64,000 nucleotides of DNA, from assembly GCA_019671005.1 (NCBI GenBank), contig CM033744.1:16298128-16362127 (forward strand), read 5' to 3'. Below the pieces are notes generated by a model that ran no database searches, was not told where the DNA came from, and was given only the letters and a program-made list of their open reading frames with translations. This DNA is from Hibiscus mutabilis (taxonomy: Eukaryota; Streptophyta; Magnoliopsida; Malvales; Malvaceae). Made by a program: the position numbers and the translations under genes. Shown here piece by piece: positions 59,501-64,000 of the stretch (position 1 is its first letter; every line of letters begins with the position of its first letter).

Positions 59501-60064
59501 TTTCAATGCCAAACTCTACCTCACGGTCAGGTGGCAACCTCGGTAATTTCTCTAGAAAAACACCCAGAAACTCACATACGGTGCAAATATCCTGTACCCT
59601 CAACTCTTTCGAACCAGGATTCATCACATAAGCAAAGAAAGCCTGACACTCGAAACCCAACATCTGACTCACTTTCAAAGCTGAAACAGTATTAGACAAG
59701 AACTTGGCATTCTTGCCAACAACCACCACCTCAAAATCATCCGACAACCTCAAGGATATCCGTTTGGTCTCGAAATCCACCACGGCCCGATGTTTGGTCA
59801 ACCAATCCATGCCCAAAATAACATCAAATCCATAGAATGGCAACTCCATCAGATCCACCGCAAAAATATGGCCTTAAACCATCAACGGGCACCTACAATA
59901 CAACTTCAGAACCATAACTGTCTCCGCAAGGAAACTAGTTACTCTAACGCCCACATTTAAAATTTCAACAAGTATATCAAGTAACTGGGCATGCTCACAC
60001 AATATGTATGAATGGGTAGAATCAGAATTAACCAATGATTACAACGGCAAGGACTGTAAAGAGA
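59501..60064 (-). pseudogene. Element F protease
   Basis: Near 60040-60010 the box reads VNSDSTHSYI: relative to the family DSGSTHSY the catalytic Asp is Asn and the Gly is Asp. A TAA precedes it. Downstream MDLMELPFYGFDVILGMDWL, TKHRAVVDFETKRISLRL, CEFLGVFLEKLPRLPPDREV lead into RT. Inactive as protease. Confidence 0.75.
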
Positions 60065-61313
60065 AAGTACCTGTAATCACATCGATGTCATTGCGACCCT
60101 CACAATGCGCATACACCCTAGCTGGTTTACCTCCCTCAGGTTTGATAGCAACGGTATGAGCCACAGTTCGTTTCCCACTATCTCGATGTTGAAACGGCCC
60201 ACGACCATGACCACGGCCTCACTGCAGAGTAACAACTGGTGCAGCACCCTGCCCACCTCGGGCCAAAAACATACAATCACGTCTCTGATGGTCGTCAGAC
60301 CTACAACTCCTACAAGCACTGGCCACAACAGGCACAGGTGCCTGACCCTCTATGGCCAGACGCGGACAGTCTCACCTTAGATGATCTCGGGATCCACAAA
60401 CCCAACAGGTGTTAAACGATGCTCTAACCTGGGTACCCTGCCCCTGGGCTCTACGTCCTACAACACCTCCGCCATGCCTCAGCTCCAGGTAAAACCTCCT
60501 GTCACGGTGTCTCTTAGCCTGACCATAGCTAGAACCAAAATCAGTAGCTCTCTTACCCGAGCTAAAGCCTCATGACCCAGAAGCCAAACCAAGATTATGC
60601 TCCACATCCTTGGCCCGTGAAACCAACACATCAAAATCGGTGTAATTAGCAGCAAGCATGTATGTCTTAACCTCATGTACGAACCCGTAGCGGAAACGAT
60701 CACATCGCTGGCGCTCATCATAGACCAACTCAGGTGCGTACTGACTCAGCCTCACAAATTGCACCTCATACTCTGCCACAGACATACTGCGCTGCACCAA
60801 ATCCATGAACTCTCGCTTTCTATCGTCCTGATATCGAACTCCCAGATACTTCTTCCAGAAAGCTCCACAGAAGAACTCTCAGGTCAAATCATCAGTCGCC
60901 ATACCGGATATCATGCTAGTCCACCATGTATATGCATCACACTGCAACAGGGAAACAGCCCAGTATCCTCTAAGTACTGGCCAACTAGCCCTCAGAAGCC
61001 TCAGGTGACAAACCTTGAAACTCAACTCTACCCAAACTGTGAAGATACTCAAGCGACAAACCATGTCTAACTACCGGTGGCACCGGTCCATGAACACCTG
61101 CAATTTCTTCCTGAAAAGCACCGGTCATGGCCTGAATCAACAGTGCCATGTCACCCATCCCTTGCCCAGCTGGCGCAAGTGGTTCTTGCTCCACTCCAGT
61201 ATGTGGAATAGGTGGGGCGGTGGAAACCCTCCAGGAGGTACAAAATCTCCCTCAACATCCTCTCCAGTGGCAGCAACAATCGTACAAGATCGTAACTCTC
61301 TTCTCAGTCTCAT
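60065..61313 (-). pseudogene. Element F Gag with two zinc knuckles
   Basis: Start at ATG 61313 (MRLRRELRSCT...GGFPPPHLF), then a frameshift into VEQEPLAPAGQGMGDMALLI. Capsid: YTWWTSMISGMATDDLT, stop, FFCGAFWKKYLGVRYQDDRK, REFMDLVQRSMSVAEYEVQF, VRLSQYAPELVYDERQRCDR. Two CX2CX4HX4C boxes follow near 60400-60270: CWVCGSRDHLR-stop-DC (TGA before DC) and CRSCRSDDHQRRDC. Two knuckles rather than one, and a Gly/Arg-rich RGHGRGP tail, are worth noting. Confidence 0.8.
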
Positions 61314-61572
61314 CGTACTAACAGTATATCTAAGGCATGACAACCATTCAAATACAAAACAATTAGGCCAGCATCAAGCAAGGATCCAAGACTTCTATTT
61401 CAAAATCATAGCATTACAGACTATAATAATAAGGTAATGGATTTCCCAAATTTTCCCCCAACATGGCATAAAGCAGTCACCGTGCATAATACAATCACCG
61501 TGCATTTTAAACATCAGATAACAACTCACTATCATATTACAACAATCAAACCAACTCCCAACTATCGCAAAC

Positions 61573-61592
61573 CTGGCTCTGATACCACCAAA
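61573..61592 (-). other. Element F primer binding site (tRNA-iMet type)
   Basis: Minus strand TTTGGTGGTATCAGAGCC follows the LTR end TTACA; it contains the full TGGTATCAGAGCC complement of initiator tRNA-Met. Confidence 0.9.
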
Positions 61593-64000
61593 TGTAACCG
61601 TCACGACCCGGCCTAGTCGCCAGACCGACCCGAGCGAGCTACATTAGGTTTACAGAAGTAAACCGTGAAAAGATCAACCCAAAAACTGACCCATTTTTTC
61701 CCTATTTAAATGCAAATTAACTAACCTATGTGTACATACAGATCTCTCAAGAAAACCCAGCTTAATTGGGCGTCAAAAAGACATCCAATTGTTCAAAGCT
61801 TGGAATTAGGGACCAAAATGCAAATTTTGAGAATTTCTCGGACTTAACCCAGTTTTAAGTTGCTAACCTTTAATTAGACAGGTTTCATCCTTACACGTCA
61901 AAAATCAGCTCCAAACAATCAACAAAACTCATTCAATCACATCTGTAACATTCAGGGACCAAAACGCAAGAACACAGAACTTCATTTCCATGACATTAAC
62001 CAAATTAACGGAAACCCGTATCGATACGCTTAACAAAAAATAACGGCCAAGTTTAAAATCTCTTTACAACCGTACTGATAAGGGTTTAATGGTGTTTCGG
62101 TACGCAGGTCTAACCCTAAAAAGTAAATTCCAGTGTTGATGAGCTGTACAAGTACACCCATGCCTCTACCGAAATGCCAAGCCTATTTATGTCCCTTGCG
62201 TTTTGGTACGCCTGAGCCTGTAATGTCATTTTTAGCTAGTTTTACATGCTTTTAGGGTCTCCATACCACACTATCATGCCCCTAATGATCACATAACAAC
62301 TCTAAGCATCAAACCACATCCAAACATCACCATACCGACATCATATCATGGCATTAGCATAAAAAGGGAAGTTTATAGGCATGCAACCTAAAAACCATTC
62401 ACGTAAAGCATGAAACTCCAAACCACCACCAAAACCAAACCACAAAGGCCATTTACAACTTTAGAGCAACCATACAAACTTGCTCAAATAGGGAGTTTAT
62501 CAAAACATCTCCCAAAACAGAATGAGTACCCCACTGCCCTTATTACTTATAGTCTAAATCAAACATACTTTGGTAAACAAGTCTAGCTAGGATCCCTTGC
62601 TCCTTGCTGTCCCAAAGCCCTCAATTCTCTGCATTAATGAACAGTAAGAGCGAAAGCACACAAGGCTTAGTGAGGAGCCCTCACAAACAAAACACCATCA
62701 ATGCATTTAAAACCATCTCTCAACATTACACTGAAACCTATTTCAAACAACCTTTAAAACATTATCATGCCTTTGAAATCATCCACTTAACATCTTAAAA
62801 CTAACATATTGACCAAATGCAACATGTATCACTAACCAACAGCAAGTCCCATTGCTCATCCTCAATTTAAGCCTTCCTATGCATAACTACCATATGCAAA
62901 GCTTAAAGAGCAAACATGTATAAATCACATCATACATCATAATCCTCTCAATGATATATTAACAATTATATTGGCTTCCAAGTGAACATTAAACAAGTCC
63001 ATTAACAAAAGAGTTCATCGGATACACGGATTCAATAAATGTTCAACCAACACTTCAAGCCATCTCAACCGGAATAGCGATACAATAAAAATCGCGGTAC
63101 ATTACCAACCGGGTACACCTTTCAACCCATGGGGACACCAACCCCAATCATCAGTTAGATGGTTAATCCACTAACGGGAGTCTATGGTACTATTTAACCC
63201 CTCTACCGTTAGGGTACTCGGATGGAGTCTTCGGTACACGGATCTAAAACCCTCAACATCCAAGACGACTTATTATAGTGCACTTAATCCTGTGGTCGTC
63301 CAACTATATTTGATAACAATTTTAAAACCACATCACTTGCTAATATAATTAACCATTTAACATTTACCTCACTGTTTTTTAACAAGAATTAACCAAACCA
63401 TTTTTTTCAAAGCAACAACCATGCTTTAAATCACAAGTATAAACCATATACATACAAGCATCACTTACCATGTGCATCCTTTAGCATTTCATGCTTAACA
63501 ACAGTATATTAAATACTTTAAATCATGCTTAACAGTAGGCAACATGTAAATCAAAACAGGTGCATAAAACCATTTAACACTAGCATGACCGAGAGAGAAA
63601 ATTCATTTCTACTTACTTTCAAGTTTAAACCAGCGTAACAAGATAAGTTTAAACTCCCATAAACCACCTTTAAAACATTCCAATGCTGGAATCCACGTTC
63701 TCACTCACCGATACGTAAAGCCTTTATTTGCCGATGCGAAATCAAGCGTCTGAAGCCTCCAATGCTACATTGTTTACTTCCAAAACAACCTCCCCTATTT
63801 AAACCACATAACAACAGAGGATTAATGCATCCCCATGCATTTACAACACTGCAACAACAAATCCTCACGGATTCTTGCATTCACCTCACAAATACCCAAC
63901 CACAACAACCGAAAACTTTAACTAATCCTTTCCGAACACAGCCCAGCCACAACCTAACAATCTAGCACCACTTTTACCACCAATTAACATCTATAAATAG
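61593..64000 (-). repeat. Element F 5' LTR (cut by window end)
   Basis: Direct copy of 53671 onward, at least 2408 bp. About 27 differences in the first ~195 aligned bases, but only about 7 in ~155 bases around 62640 versus 54410. Confidence 0.9.

Larger units (their letters stand above)
53671..64000 (-). mobile_element. Element F: Tekay-like chromovirus, runs past window end
   Basis: Minus-strand element inserted in E's integrase. 3' LTR 53671-56708, PPT, pol with chromodomain, RT-RNase H, protease, gag, tRNA-iMet primer site, and the 5' LTR from 61593 cut off by the window end. Order and a chromodomain-like C-terminus point to the Tekay/Del clade. Pol carries several stops and frameshifts. 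The target duplication cannot be checked because the right flank lies outside the window; the left flank is TGAAT. Confidence 0.85.

Overview
This is plant nuclear DNA, almost certainly from a eudicot. The window is AT-rich, about 80% of it is LTR retrotransposon, and it holds no recognisable intact host gene apart from one small GRF zinc-finger ORF. The Ty3/gypsy lineages present (Athila, Tat/Ogre and chromoviruses) and a DUF7745-like ORF upstream of an Ogre-type gag are typical of dicots such as Malvaceae, but I cannot name the species from sequence alone.

Layout. Bases 1-10443 are old, AT-rich intergenic DNA. They contain a diverged dispersed repeat family (1-4560), two decayed genes of the putative plant transposon protein family (4875-5786 and 7503-8614, the second behind a tandem-repeated leader at 6600-7330), a small two-exon GRF zinc-finger ORF (8842-9213) and a possible Mutator-like N-terminal fragment on the minus strand (10160-10384). 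Bases 10444-20491 are Athila-type element A on the minus strand. A has lost its protease and RT-RNase H by frame-preserving deletions and carries a truncated chromovirus, B (about 12196-16068, minus). Two minisatellite arrays follow. One has a 37-38 bp unit and starts at the edge of A's LTR (20500-21560). The other has a 50 bp unit made of short hairpins (22640-23084). Ogre/Tat-type element C (23085-41506, 18.4 kb, minus, 3.2 kb LTRs) is inserted inside the second array. It has an ORF1 before gag, a dual RNase H, a tRNA-Arg-type primer site, and palindromic tandem repeats in its 3' untranslated region.

Bases 42264-64000 are a Russian-doll nest. Chromovirus D (plus, from 42264) is broken by Athila element E (plus, from 47250), which is broken by Tekay-like chromovirus F (minus, from 53671), which runs past the window end. 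The missing right halves of D and E should lie downstream of the window.

How the parts work together. Each element would make Gag, protease, RT-RNase H and integrase for copy-and-paste movement, but every coding region carries stops, frameshifts or catalytic changes, so none looks autonomous. Three features stand out. A 12-bp palindrome (TTGCCRYGGCAA) recurs at least 14 times in E, in the LTR and in the body. A different palindrome (CGTAYCRRTACG) is clustered in F's LTR. Hairpin or quasi-palindromic cores form the tandem arrays that flank or sit inside C. Boundaries come from LTR ends (TG...CA), primer sites and polypurine tracts read by eye. Divergence figures are hand counts over short stretches.
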